Part shown: positions 24,653-33,391 of the stretch, piece after piece | How the letters are laid out: each line of letters starts with the position of its first letter | Numbering within the stretch: position 1 is the first letter of the stretch | The notes under the pieces: model-generated | What the model saw: the letters and a program-made list of their open reading frames with translations, nothing else | Told to the model about the DNA's origin: nothing | Databases searched by the model: none | Position numbers and translations under genes: made by a program | Assembly (NCBI GenBank): GCA_038046785.1 | Contig: JBBSVM010000003.1 | Span: 248,001-312,000, forward strand | DNA from: JAHFTW01 sp038046785 | GTDB lineage: Archaea; Thermoplasmatota; E2; JACPAO01; JAHFTW01 | Direction: 5' to 3' | Length of the DNA stretch: 64,000 nt

Positions 24653-26800
24653 TCAGGAGGATTGTTTTGCGCGACGCCCGAACGGTACATAAGGCCGTCC
24701 GCCGCCCTGGTAGAACTTTCCGAAGAACTCGACGAACTGCAGACGGAGGGACTGCAGCGTGCCGGCGATGATCGAGAGGACCAGGATGAGGCTGAAGGCG
24801 AGGATGTAGACGACCCAGCCAAGGATGCTGGCCGTGTTGGCGACACCGTCGTGGCCAGCGATGACGACGAAGGCGATGTTGCCAAACGCGATGGCCATGC
24901 CGGCCTTCGAGGCGCCGATGGCGGCCAGACGCGTGTAGGAGAGGACGTTGCCCGCGAGGCCGGGAATCTCGAGGAGCGCGATGAAGCCGACGCCGATGAC
25001 GTGCGCGGCGCCCATGTAGAGCAGAGCGACGGAGGCGACGGCGAGGCCGACGCCGAGGTAGCCGAGGATGGAGCCCCAGGCGAAGAAGGCGGTGGCACCG
25101 CCCGCCATCAGAAGGAGCCAGGCCCCCTTCTCTTGGATGGCGAGCTTGTGGCCGTGCGCCTTGGCGACGTTGCGGTAGCCAAGGATGAGGCCGAGGATGA
25201 TGTGGACGAGACCGATCAGCATGCCCCAGACGAGGAGGGCGAGCGTGTCGTGCACCTTCGAGTAGTAGCCGAGGTTGACGATGCCGGCGAGGCTCAGGTG
25301 GGTGTCGCTGTGGGGCGCGAGGATGCCGACGAGGCCGGTCGTCTCAGAGGCGTGGGTGGCCATCGCTCCGGCGGCCGCCTCTCCCGCTGCGGCCAGGTGT
25401 TCGCCGCCCGTCTTGTAGAGGAAGCCGTGGTCCGGGATGTGCAGGCCGAGGATGTTCTCCCAGGACAGCTCGCCCGCGGCGGCGGCATGGGAGTCCACGA
25501 CGAAGTGGATGCCAAGCGCCTCGCCAAAGACAAAGAGGCCAACGATGGCGCTCATCAGGCCGCCCATGAAGATGCCGCGACCGACAGCGGGGCCGCCGAT
25601 GCCAAAGACGTGGTTCTTCTTGAGGAACAGGCCGATGGCCATGATGAGCAGGCCGACGGCGACGTCGCCCACCATGAGGCCGAAGAAGAGCGGGAAGAAG
25701 ACCAGCATCAGCTTGGTCGGGTCAATCTCCTGGTAGCGCGGCTTTCCGAGAAGGCCGAGGAAGAATTCGTAGGGACGGGCGATGCCCTTGTTGACGAGGT
25801 GGACGGGGGCTTCCTCGGCCGAAGTGGCGGCGTGGTGCGCTTCGGCGTGGGCATCGCCGTGGCCCTCTGCGCCGTGCTCCGCCTTGTGCTCGCCGTGGCC
25901 GTGGTGCTCGGCGTGGGCCGGCATCGGCGCGTCGCCGAGGTTCTCCAAGTAGAGCTGCTCGCCAAACTTGGCCTTGAGGGCAACACGAACGGTGTCGAGG
26001 CTCGCCACGGGAACCCAGCCCTCGATGTGGAACGTCGTCTTGGTGAGACCGAACTGCAGCGGCGCCTGGGTCTGTTCGACCTGGGAAGAGAGCTGCGCCT
26101 CCAGGGCGGCGAGGCGAGGGGCCCAGGCGGCGCGCAGGAGAGCGGTTTCGCCCTCCGCCTTGGCGAGGTCGGCGACGAGGGCGATGCGCTGCGCTTGCAG
26201 AGCGGCAAGCCGCTGCGCCGGAACACCTGTCCCGGCTGGGACGGTGGCGGCGGAGAAGCCGGCGGCGGCGAGCGCCTTCTCGGTGGCGGCAGCCTGCGAC
26301 AGCGGAGCGACGACGGCGAGGACGGCGCCGCTGCGGGTCGCCTCGGCACCGGAGGGGATGAGTGGCTCGCTGCGCGTGGAGCCGACGAAGAGCTTCACCG
26401 AACGCAGGCTGGCGGCGAGGCCCAAATCGAGGTCGAGGCCGGCGAGTGGGCGCAGCGTCGACTCCTCGGAATCGAGGGTGGACAGTTTGGTGCGCAGCGT
26501 TGCAGCGCGGTCGAGGGCCGGCTGGAGCGCCGCCTGCGCCTCGGCAAGCGTGGTGGAGGTGGAGCCGGGGGCCGCACCGTCGGCGCCCATCGCCTTGGCG
26601 AGGCCGCGCAGGGCGACCAGGTCGGCGCTCGCCGACTCGCCCGCCGCAAGCGGCGTGCCCATGCGGGTGGTGCCCGTGGGGTCGGCGTACTCTTCGATGT
26701 GGAGGACACCCTGGGCGTGCAGGGTCTCGATGGCGCCGGCGAGATGGCTCTGGTGGCCTCCAATCAGGAGACGGGCCATGCGGGCCGGCAGGAAGGACAT
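24653..26800 (-). CDS. atpI: A-type ATP synthase subunit I (a subunit)
   Basis: 715 aa. The N-terminal ~370 residues are cytoplasmic, with long coiled coils and a His-rich insertion (EHHGHGEHKAEHGAEGHG). The C-terminal part has about eight membrane helices that form the ion half-channels, with VFFPLFFGLMVGDVAVGLL at the start and LSYTRLAAIGASKAGMAIAF near the end, where the conserved Arg lies. A second insertion after helix 4 is loop-like. Overlaps subunit H by 1 bp. Confidence 0.95.
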   Translation of the reverse strand: MSFLPARMARLLIGGHQSHLAGAIETLHAQGVLHIEEYADPTGTTRMGTPLAAGESASADLVALRGLAKAMGADGAAPGSTSTTLAEAQAALQPALDRAATLRTKLSTLDSEESTLRPLAGLDLDLGLAASLRSVKLFVGSTRSEPLIPSGAEATRSGAVLAVVAPLSQAAATEKALAAAGFSAATVPAGTGVPAQRLAALQAQRIALVADLAKAEGETALLRAAWAPRLAALEAQLSSQVEQTQAPLQFGLTKTTFHIEGWVPVASLDTVRVALKAKFGEQLYLENLGDAPMPAHAEHHGHGEHKAEHGAEGHGDAHAEAHHAATSAEEAPVHLVNKGIARPYEFFLGLLGKPRYQEIDPTKLMLVFFPLFFGLMVGDVAVGLLIMAIGLFLKKNHVFGIGGPAVGRGIFMGGLMSAIVGLFVFGEALGIHFVVDSHAAAAGELSWENILGLHIPDHGFLYKTGGEHLAAAGEAAAGAMATHASETTGLVGILAPHSDTHLSLAGIVNLGYYSKVHDTLALLVWGMLIGLVHIILGLILGYRNVAKAHGHKLAIQEKGAWLLLMAGGATAFFAWGSILGYLGVGLAVASVALLYMGAAHVIGVGFIALLEIPGLAGNVLSYTRLAAIGASKAGMAIAFGNIAFVVIAGHDGVANTASILGWVVYILAFSLILVLSIIAGTLQSLRLQFVEFFGKFYQGGGRPYVPFGRRAKQSS

Positions 26801-27117
26801 TACAGCCGCTCCTCAAACAGCTTGACCGAGCGCTCGACGGCGGCGGGCAGGCCCGCCTCGACGCGCTTCTTGGTCTCGGCGGCTTTCTTCTGGCCGGCGG
26901 CAACGGTCTTGGAGGCCTCCGCCTCGGCCGCTTTGCGGGCGGCCTCGATGCGGGACTGGTGGGCGAAGTCCGCCTGGGCGCGCCCTTCGGCCAGGATGGC
27001 TTCGGCTTGGCGACGGGCGTCGGCGACGATGGCCTTGGCCTCCGCCTCGGCGGCAGCGACGCGGCTGTCCGCCTCCGATTCGGCCGACTTGATCTTGAGC
27101 AGCAGGTCGCTCTTCAC
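26800..27117 (-). CDS. atpH: A-type ATP synthase subunit H
   Basis: 105 aa, almost entirely Ala/Glu/Lys coiled coil (VAAAEAEAKAIVADARRQAE), the partner of subunit E in the peripheral stalk. GTG start at 27117 follows from length and from the position of an upstream TATA-like element; the longer frame upstream is a shadow of the divergent ppx gene. First gene of the ATPase operon. Confidence 0.88.
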   Translation of the reverse strand: MKSDLLLKIKSAESEADSRVAAAEAEAKAIVADARRQAEAILAEGRAQADFAHQSRIEAARKAAEAEASKTVAAGQKKAAETKKRVEAGLPAAVERSVKLFEERL

Positions 27118-27148
27118 AGGCCCTCTCCGAGCCGCGCCAGAGAGGGGG

Positions 27149-27156
27149 GTTATTTC
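27149..27156 (-). promoter_or_regulatory. TATA-like box of the ATPase operon
   Basis: On the minus strand AAATAACC lies about 35 nt before the atpH GTG, giving a leader of roughly 10 nt. It is the only AT-rich patch in the 108-bp divergent gap shared with ppx. Confidence 0.45.
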
Positions 27157-27225
27157 AGCGCTTAGGCGAGCGGCGCCATTTCCTGTGGACGCAACGGCCC
27201 TTGACCGACACCGCTCAATAGACTC

Positions 27226-28800
27226 ATGGCGGGATGGCGATATGGCAGAGCCAACTTGCCGGCCACCCGCATGGTCTCGCCGTTCCCCCTCCGCGTGGCC
27301 GTGCTCGACGTTGGCTCCAACGCGATTCGCGCTTTCGCCTGCGAGTTCACCTCCGCGACCAGCTATCGCGTCCTGCTCTCCAACCGCTCCCCCGTGCGAC
27401 TCGGCCATTCCGTCTTCCAAGAGGGCGCCATCGCCAAGACCGAGATGGACGAGGCGGTCGGCGTGCTTGCCGCATTCCGTTTGGAAGCGGAAGCGCTGGG
27501 CATCCGCCACATCCGAGCGGTGGCGACGAGCGCGGTGCGGGAGGCGGCCAACCGGGCGCAGTTCCAGCGCCGCGCCCAAAAAGAGGCGAGCATCGAACTG
27601 GAGGCCATCACGGGCGCCGAGGAGGCGCGGCTCATTCACCTCGCTGTCTCCATGCGCATCCCGCTCGACAAGCCGACCCTGCTCATGGATTTGGGCGGCG
27701 GCTCCCTCGAGGTCACCCTGGTCGATGGCAAGGGCATCCTGTGGAGCGAATCCCACCCGATTGGCGCGGTGCGGCTTCTCGAAGAGTTTGAGTCCTGCCG
27801 CGGCGATGCCAAGAAATTCACCCGGCTCATCCAGCAGACCGTCGAGGCGTTCCGCATCCCGACCGCCGCTACCGGACGACGCGCCAGCGCCCTCGCGGCA
27901 ACCGGCGGCAACATCGAGGAGTTGGCCCGCCTGCTTGGCGCCAACGGCGGCGACGGCGTCGTCGAAATCAAGGTCGATGCACTCGAGAAAATTGCCGACG
28001 ACATGGCGCGCCTCGACGTCCCGGCTCGCATCCAGAAGTTCGGCATCCGTCCCGACCGCGCCGACGTCATCGTGCCGGCCGCCTACGTTCACATCCACAT
28101 CGCGCGCCTCGCCGGCGTCAAGACCATCGTCATTCCCAAGGTCGGTCTCAAGGAAGGGGTTGCCTGGGACCTTCTGGATTCGGTGGCCATCCGCACCGAC
28201 CAGGCGCGCCGCCACACCGAACTGGTGCGCGATGGGGCGCTTGCCCTCGGCCGCCGGTTCCAGTTCGAGGAGCCGCACGGCGTCCAGGTCGCGCGCCTCG
28301 CCCTGGAACTGTTCGACCGCCTCAAGCCGCTGCACGGACTCGGTGCCGAAGAGCGCGACATCCTTGCTGCCGCCGCGATCCTGCACGACGTCGGCCGCTT
28401 CATCGGCGACCGCGGCCACCACAAGCATTCGCACTACCTCATCGCCGCGTCCGACATCCCCGGCCTCGGGCCGCGCGAGACCGAACTGGTGGCGCAAGTG
28501 GCGCGCTACCACCGCCGCTCCGAGCCGAGCGTCGAGCACGAACCGTTCGCGCGGCTGCACGTGGCCGACCGCAAACGGGTCGAGAAGCTGGCCGCACTCC
28601 TGCGCGTCGCCGACGCCCTCGACCGCGAGCACAAAGGGGCCGTCCAGGAGCTGAAGGTGCGCCGCAGCAAAAGCCGCCTCACTCTCACCCTGGTCGGAGC
28701 TCCAGGTTCCGATTTCCTCCTTGAGCAGTGGGCCGTTCAGCAAAAAGGCGGCCTCTTCACACGGCTCTGGGGGCTTCCCATCGAGGTGACCAAAACATGA
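27226..28800 (+). CDS. ppx: Ppx/GppA-family exopolyphosphatase with C-terminal HD domain
   Basis: Up to 524 aa. The ASKHA-fold phosphatase begins RVAVLDVGSNAIRAFAC (phosphate 1 loop), has the catalytic-region Glu in AVATSAVREA, and phosphate 2 loop LMDLGGGSLEVTLVDG. From ~residue 345 there is an HD-type domain with LHDVGRFIGDRGHHKH. Such proteins hydrolyse polyphosphate or pppGpp; which one is unknown. ATG 27226 is the longest start; ATG 27271 sits closer to the conserved strand and is equally possible. ATGA overlap with the next gene couples it to two kinase-like genes. Confidence 0.93.
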   Translation: MAGWRYGRANLPATRMVSPFPLRVAVLDVGSNAIRAFACEFTSATSYRVLLSNRSPVRLGHSVFQEGAIAKTEMDEAVGVLAAFRLEAEALGIRHIRAVATSAVREAANRAQFQRRAQKEASIELEAITGAEEARLIHLAVSMRIPLDKPTLLMDLGGGSLEVTLVDGKGILWSESHPIGAVRLLEEFESCRGDAKKFTRLIQQTVEAFRIPTAATGRRASALAATGGNIEELARLLGANGGDGVVEIKVDALEKIADDMARLDVPARIQKFGIRPDRADVIVPAAYVHIHIARLAGVKTIVIPKVGLKEGVAWDLLDSVAIRTDQARRHTELVRDGALALGRRFQFEEPHGVQVARLALELFDRLKPLHGLGAEERDILAAAAILHDVGRFIGDRGHHKHSHYLIAASDIPGLGPRETELVAQVARYHRRSEPSVEHEPFARLHVADRKRVEKLAALLRVADALDREHKGAVQELKVRRSKSRLTLTLVGAPGSDFLLEQWAVQQKGGLFTRLWGLPIEVTKT

Positions 28801-29507
28801 CCATCAGCAGACCCGACCCCCGCGGCAACCCCGGCGTTCTCATCGCCGTCGAAGGCGTGGACGGCTCCGGCAAATCCACCCAGGTGCGGCTGCTCTACGA
28901 GTGGCTCAAAGGATTGGGCTGCCGCGTCTACTTCAGCGAGTGGAACAGCAGCGATCTCGTGCGCGGCGCGACGAAGCGCGGCAAGAAGGAGCAGACCCTC
29001 ACGCCGACCACCTTCAGCCTGGTGCACGCCACCGATTTCGCGGACCGCTACGAGCGGCAAATCCTGCCTCGCCTTGAGGCGGGCTGGATGGTTCTCTGCG
29101 ACCGCTACATGTACACCGCCTTCGCGCGCGACCAGACGCGCGGCTGCGACCCTGCTTGGCTGCGCCGCACCTACAGTTTCGCCGCCAAGCCGGACATCAC
29201 TTTCTACTACGACCTGCCGCGCGAGGTGGCGCTCAACCGCATCCTGGCGGGCCGCCCGAGCATCAAGTACCACGAAGCGGGCATGGATCTTCGCCTGAGC
29301 AGCGACATCGAAGAGTCGTTCAAGCTGTTCCAGGGCCGCATCATGCAGCAGTACCTCGCCATGGTGAAGCCGGACGGGTTTCAAGTCATGGACGCCACAC
29401 TTGGCATCCACGCGCAGCAGGAGCGCATGCGCGCCGTCGTGCGCGAGCGCATCGACCTCGCGGCCTTCCAGACCAAGTCGCGCATCTACCAGGGGGTGGC
29501 AGCGTGA
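28797..29507 (+). CDS. Thymidylate-kinase-family P-loop kinase, first of a pair
   Basis: 236 aa. Walker A GVDGSGKSTQ at ~residues 20-29, DRY motif (LCDRYMYTAFARD) for phosphoacceptor binding, and a C-terminal extension compared with canonical dTMP kinases (~210 aa). Translationally coupled to ppx by ATGA overlap and to the next gene. Tmk fold is clear; true dTMP kinase activity is not, because the substrate region (EWNSSDLVRGATKRG) departs from usual Tmk. Given the ppx neighbour, a polyphosphate- or nucleotide-linked kinase role is possible. Confidence 0.8.
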   Translation: MTISRPDPRGNPGVLIAVEGVDGSGKSTQVRLLYEWLKGLGCRVYFSEWNSSDLVRGATKRGKKEQTLTPTTFSLVHATDFADRYERQILPRLEAGWMVLCDRYMYTAFARDQTRGCDPAWLRRTYSFAAKPDITFYYDLPREVALNRILAGRPSIKYHEAGMDLRLSSDIEESFKLFQGRIMQQYLAMVKPDGFQVMDATLGIHAQQERMRAVVRERIDLAAFQTKSRIYQGVAA

Positions 29508-30283
29508 GCCCCGCCTCCAAGCAGGCGACCAAGAAGGCGCCGCGCTCCAAGCCCGCTTCTTCGCCACTGGTCCGGAGCAAGAAAGTGGCAGGCAAGCGCT
29601 GCTACGGCACCGCTCCGCCCGGCGCCGACCTGGAAGCGCTGCAAGGAAAACTCATCGTGCTCGAGGGGCAGGACTCCTCGGGCCGCAGCACCCATGTCAG
29701 CCTCCTCTCCAAATGGCTGCAGCAGGAGGGCTACGCCGTCGTCGAAGTGGGCATCAAACGCAGCGCCCTCGTCGCCCCGGAGTTGGAAGAGGCGCGCCGC
29801 GGCAACACGCTCAGCCCGCGCACGATGAGCCTGTTCTACGCCACCGACTTCTACGACCAGCTCGAGAACCGCATCGTCCCCGCTCTGCGCGCTGGCGCCG
29901 TCGTGCTCGCCGACCGCTACATCTTCACGCTCATGGCGCGCGACCTTGTGCGCGGCGCCGACGAGGCGTGGGTCAAGAACCTCTACAGCAAGGCGATCGT
30001 CCCGGACGCCCTCATCTATTTGCAGGCGAGCCCGCGCACCCTGCTCGAACGCCGCCTTGAGGCGCACCCCGACCTCGACTACTGGGAGTCCGGCATGGAC
30101 CTCGGCTTGAGCCGCGACTGGTATGAATCGTTCCTCGCCTACCAGCGCCGCATGAGCCAGCTCTTCCACAAACTCATCCCGGAGTACGGCTTCGATGTGG
30201 TGAACGCCAACCGCAGCGTCCCGGTCGTCCACCGCGAACTGCAAAGCAAGATGCAGGCGTTCTTGGCCGGATGGAAGACCTAG
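29504..30283 (+). CDS. Thymidylate-kinase-like protein with altered P-loop, second of a pair
   Basis: 259 aa from a GTG that overlaps the preceding stop (GTGA). A basic, low-complexity N-terminus (SKQATKKAPRSKPASSP) precedes the kinase fold. The Walker A is GQDSSGRST, with Arg instead of the normally invariant Lys; the DRY motif is kept (LADRYIFTLMARD). The rest parallels the upstream protein (YWESGMDLGLSRDWYESF versus YHEAGMDLRLSSDIEESF), so the pair arose by duplication. Either a weakly active kinase, one with different phosphodonor use, or a regulatory partner. Confidence 0.8.
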   Translation: MSPASKQATKKAPRSKPASSPLVRSKKVAGKRCYGTAPPGADLEALQGKLIVLEGQDSSGRSTHVSLLSKWLQQEGYAVVEVGIKRSALVAPELEEARRGNTLSPRTMSLFYATDFYDQLENRIVPALRAGAVVLADRYIFTLMARDLVRGADEAWVKNLYSKAIVPDALIYLQASPRTLLERRLEAHPDLDYWESGMDLGLSRDWYESFLAYQRRMSQLFHKLIPEYGFDVVNANRSVPVVHRELQSKMQAFLAGWKT

Positions 30284-30352
30284 GCCAATCTACAGGAACT
30301 ATGGAGCGGTGCCATCATATCGCACCCCTTTCTCGACCGTCTTGTCCATCCC

Positions 30353-30784
30353 ATGCGCCCTGATTCTGACCTCCCCGTTGTGCCCCTGGCCAGCCCGGCC
30401 TCCAACAAGCCGACCGCGGCCGCCGCGGCCCCCGCAAAGAAAGCGCGAAAGGTGACTCCCAAGAAGCCGGTGAAGCAAGGCGTGCGCAAGAGCCCCGCCA
30501 AGAAGAGCGAAGGAGCCGCCTTGGTCGCCGCCGAGTTGGAGCAACTCTCCGCCCACTGGCGTCAGTCGCTCTTGGCGCACAAGTTGCACACCGAGGCGCG
30601 CTTCCTTGAGCTGCGCAAGGCGGTGTCCGGCAAGGGCGCCAAGATGAGCCTGAACGCCAAAGAGGCGGCCAAAGTGCGGGCCGTCTTGCGCGGCGTGAAG
30701 CTCAAGCCCAAGAAGGGACGCGTCCGCGACCTGCGCGCCGTGGACGAGGCGCTGAAGTCGGTCCTGCGCCGCGTCGAGAGCTAA
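30353..30784 (+). CDS. Small basic protein, H1-like tail plus helical domain
   Basis: 143 aa. Residues 20-60 are Lys/Pro/Ala-rich (KKARKVTPKKPVKQ), like a histone H1 tail; the remainder is helical and charged (LEQLSAHWRQSLLAHKLH). No known domain. It follows the ppx-kinase genes by 70 bp on the same strand and precedes the hairpin repeat array. Nucleic-acid or polyphosphate binding through the Lys tail is a guess. Confidence 0.65.
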   Translation: MRPDSDLPVVPLASPASNKPTAAAAAPAKKARKVTPKKPVKQGVRKSPAKKSEGAALVAAELEQLSAHWRQSLLAHKLHTEARFLELRKAVSGKGAKMSLNAKEAAKVRAVLRGVKLKPKKGRVRDLRAVDEALKSVLRRVES

Positions 30785-30799
30785 CTCCGACGCTCATTC

Positions 30800-30925
30800 G
30801 GCTGGAAATAGGCCGGGAGCGAAGCCCCCCGGTCAATCTCCAGCCGGATTTACTCCGGCTGGAAATAGAAACGGACCGGAAGGTCCGACTCAATCTCCAG
30901 CCTGATTCATTCAGGCTGGAAATAG
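30800..30925. repeat. 57-bp repeat array forming covarying hairpins
   Basis: GGCTGGAAATAG occurs at 30800, 30857 and 30914, and CAATCTCCAGCC at 30834 and 30891, an exact 57-bp period. Between units there are perfect 9-bp hairpins, CCAGCCGGA/TCCGGCTGG (30840-30862) and CCAGCCTGA/TCAGGCTGG (30897-30919), whose differing bases change in compensation. Inside unit 2 is CGGACC-GGAA-GGTCCG; unit 1 has a different stem at the same place. It spans a convergent gene junction and covers the stop codon of the APC permease. Confidence 0.85.
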
Positions 30926-33228
30926 CGCTGCACGGTGAGGAGGCGGCGCCCGAGCCAGTGGCTGTTCGAGCGTTCGGCGGCGACACGCACCAGGAGGACG
31001 TTCCCCGAAGCGCGGTCGGCAATCTCCTGGGTGCGCGGGCCGAGCAGGCTGCGACGCCACGGGCGCGGCGCGAGGCTTGCCCCCACCACGACGAGGTCCT
31101 GGTTGCGGCTTGCTTCCAAGAGGATTTTGACCGGGTCGCCGCTCGCGAACTGCGTCTCGGAGTTGGCTCCCAAAACGGCGGACTGGGCAACGACCGCTTG
31201 GGTGCGGGCACGCTCGCCCTCCGTGTCGGATTCCGTGAGGATGTGCAAGATGCGCGTCTGGCCGCCCGCCGCCTTGGCGATGGCGCTGCCAAGCCGGATG
31301 CCAAGCGCCGCCTGCGTTCCCGCCGTGACGAGAACGCGGCCGCCCGCCACGTCGGGGGTGCGCAGCCGCAGCATGGCGAGGTCGCAGGGCGGGTAAGCAA
31401 GCAGGCCGCTGGTGGGCTGACCCACGGTGGCGCGCGACTGACCGCTCATCAAGAGGAGGCTGGCACCCTCTTCCTGGACCGCGTCCCGCACCAACTCCTC
31501 CAGACTGTGACCGATGCGCACCATCGTGGTGCCAGGAACACCGGCGGGGAGGGCGGAACGCGCCTCTGCGAGGAGGGTGCGGTCGCGGCTCATGGCGACG
31601 CCTTCCGACAGCGGCGTCACCTCGGGGACCAGAATCGGCTGCAGGAAGACCACTTCGCCATCGAGGCTCTGGGCCACGGCGCCGGCGGTGCGGCTGAGCG
31701 CGCGCGCCATGCTCGGGGCGGGGCTCAGCAGGAGGACCAAGATGCGGTAGCTGCGCCGGTCCGCGCGCACGACGGGGAGCGGGATGAGCGGCAGCGGCGT
31801 CGGCTCGCCGGCCCCCTCGCGGCGACGCACGTAGAGGTAGTAGGCGGCAAGCCCGACGGCAAGCCACACCAAGGTGACGTACCACGCCAACGGGGAATAC
31901 TTGAACAGATAGACGGCAAGGAAGAACTTCGTGATGATGCCGACGATGGGGATGTAAGGGAAGAGCGGGGCACGGAAGCCGAACCGGTCGGCCGGGATGG
32001 TCTTGCGGAGCTTGATGTAAGCGAGGTTCACCAGCAGGAACAGCAGCAGGAACATGACGTCGGCCGACGCGGCGACCGCTTCGATGGGAAGCAGCGCCAC
32101 GGCGAGCGCGAGGATGCCGGAGCCGAGGACGGCGGTGTGCGGGGTGCGCCGTTTGGGGTGGACTTTGCCGAAGACGCGCGGCAGGTTGCCGTCGCGGCCC
32201 ATGGCGAAGCTGACGCGGCTCGATGAGTAGATGGTGGCGTTGAGCGCCGTCAACTGCAGAAGCAGCGCGGCGCCGGCGATGACGACGGTGCCGTACGGCA
32301 TAATCTGCGCCGCCGCCGTGGCAAGCGCGCGCTCCTTGAGCAGGCCGAGGTAGAGCCAGCTCGGCCCCCCGTCCGGCGCCTGCGTCGCCCCGAGGGCGAT
32401 GAAGGCGATGAGAAGCATGATGACCCAGACGATGAGGAAACTCGCCCAGATGGCGCGCGGGATGTTGCGGCGCGGGTTCTGGATTTCCTCCGACGTCTGC
32501 GAGATGATTTCATAGCCTTCGAACGCGATGAAGGTGATGCCCATCGCAAGGAAGGTGTTGGAGAGGCCGCCGAGCGTTCCGGAGTTGCCAAAAAACGGGA
32601 AGAGGTTGCTGTTCACCAGATCGGGGACCTGCGCGACGCGCCACAGGCCGAAGCCGATGAAGACGAGGACGACGAGGAGGACGAAACTGTTGACGACGTT
32701 CTCCGCCTTGATGCCGACTTTGACGCCGACATAGTTGAGGCCAACAAACAGCGCACAGAGCGAGAGCGCCAGCGCCTTGAGCATGAAGAGCGACTCGTGT
32801 TCGAGCCAGCCCGCGTAGTGGGCAAGCGTGAAAATGAACGCGGCGGCGGCGATGGAGTAGAGCGAACAGGCGATGACGTGGCTGAACCAGCTGAACCAGC
32901 CGCCCAAGAAGCCCCAAGGCTGGCCCATGCCCTGTTTGACCCACAAGTACCCCCCACCGGCGTCGTTGGAGGCGGAGCCCAACTCGGCGTAGACCAGCAG
33001 GGTCGGAATCGTGATCAGGCCATTGAGAAACAGCGCCAGGAGAACGGCGGGGCCCGCAACATCCGCAGCAAGTCCCATCAAAACGAAGACGCCGCCACCC
33101 ATGAGGGCGCCAACGCCCATCATGGTGGCGTCGAGCATGGTGATTTCGCGCGCCAACTTGACCTCGCCCTCCGGCTCGGCAGCGGCCGGCGACGGCGGGG
33201 GGGCGGGCGTGGACGGAGACTCCACCAC
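30907..33228 (-). CDS. APC-family amino acid permease with C-terminal universal-stress-protein domains
   Basis: 773 aa. Residues ~25-470 are a 12-helix APC transporter: first helix region MGVGALMGGGVFVLMG carries the Gly-rich unwound segment, then GGGYLWVKQGMGQPWGFLGG and FIAFEGYEIISQTSEEI (the conserved helix 6 region). After helix 12 come two USP-like halves (~490-620 and ~630-755), e.g. RILVLLLSPAPSMAR and VLVTAGTQAALGIRLG, with NQDLVVVGAS at the end of a Rossmann strand. The USP tail likely senses nucleotide. Substrate unknown, cationic or neutral amino acids by family. Confidence 0.93.
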   Translation of the reverse strand: MVESPSTPAPPPSPAAAEPEGEVKLAREITMLDATMMGVGALMGGGVFVLMGLAADVAGPAVLLALFLNGLITIPTLLVYAELGSASNDAGGGYLWVKQGMGQPWGFLGGWFSWFSHVIACSLYSIAAAAFIFTLAHYAGWLEHESLFMLKALALSLCALFVGLNYVGVKVGIKAENVVNSFVLLVVLVFIGFGLWRVAQVPDLVNSNLFPFFGNSGTLGGLSNTFLAMGITFIAFEGYEIISQTSEEIQNPRRNIPRAIWASFLIVWVIMLLIAFIALGATQAPDGGPSWLYLGLLKERALATAAAQIMPYGTVVIAGAALLLQLTALNATIYSSSRVSFAMGRDGNLPRVFGKVHPKRRTPHTAVLGSGILALAVALLPIEAVAASADVMFLLLFLLVNLAYIKLRKTIPADRFGFRAPLFPYIPIVGIITKFFLAVYLFKYSPLAWYVTLVWLAVGLAAYYLYVRRREGAGEPTPLPLIPLPVVRADRRSYRILVLLLSPAPSMARALSRTAGAVAQSLDGEVVFLQPILVPEVTPLSEGVAMSRDRTLLAEARSALPAGVPGTTMVRIGHSLEELVRDAVQEEGASLLLMSGQSRATVGQPTSGLLAYPPCDLAMLRLRTPDVAGGRVLVTAGTQAALGIRLGSAIAKAAGGQTRILHILTESDTEGERARTQAVVAQSAVLGANSETQFASGDPVKILLEASRNQDLVVVGASLAPRPWRRSLLGPRTQEIADRASGNVLLVRVAAERSNSHWLGRRLLTVQRYFQPE

Positions 33229-33295
33229 GCTCGCGAGTTTGGTGCTTGACGTAAGGGTGCTGGTGCTTTTCTTAGGAGAAAATTAGAGCGGGGGT

Positions 33296-33391
33296 CCAGG
33301 GGGCGTAGCCCCCTGGCAGGAGATAGCCTTGGGCGCAGCAGCGCCCAAGGCGCTCTCCTGCACTTCGAACGAGCGAAGCGAGTGAGAAGTG
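33296..33391. terminator. Cluster of three perfect hairpins after tRNA-Leu
   Basis: CCAGGGGGC-GTA-GCCCCCTGG (33296-33316), CCTTGGGCGC-AGCA-GCGCCCAAGG (33327-33350, flanked by CAGGAGA/TCTCCTG) and CACTTC/GAAGTG (33361-33391) follow one another. They lie downstream of the minus-strand tRNA genes and upstream of the permease, so they probably terminate or process the tRNA transcript. Confidence 0.6.

Noticed and set aside
24593..28654. A 1353-codon open frame on the plus strand opposite the ATPase genes, continuing into ppx
   Set aside because: It is the antisense shadow of GC-rich genes; composition is Arg/Gly/Ala-rich, and both strands of the underlying DNA already hold well-recognised proteins.
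28797..30283. Assigning both kinase-like genes as ordinary tmk
   Set aside because: The second lacks the P-loop lysine and both have atypical substrate regions and a coupled ppx; family name kept, function left open.
30800..30925. Possible CRISPR array
   Set aside because: Only two to three units, the 'spacers' are themselves self-complementary and the shared boxes are 12 bp; no cas gene in the window.
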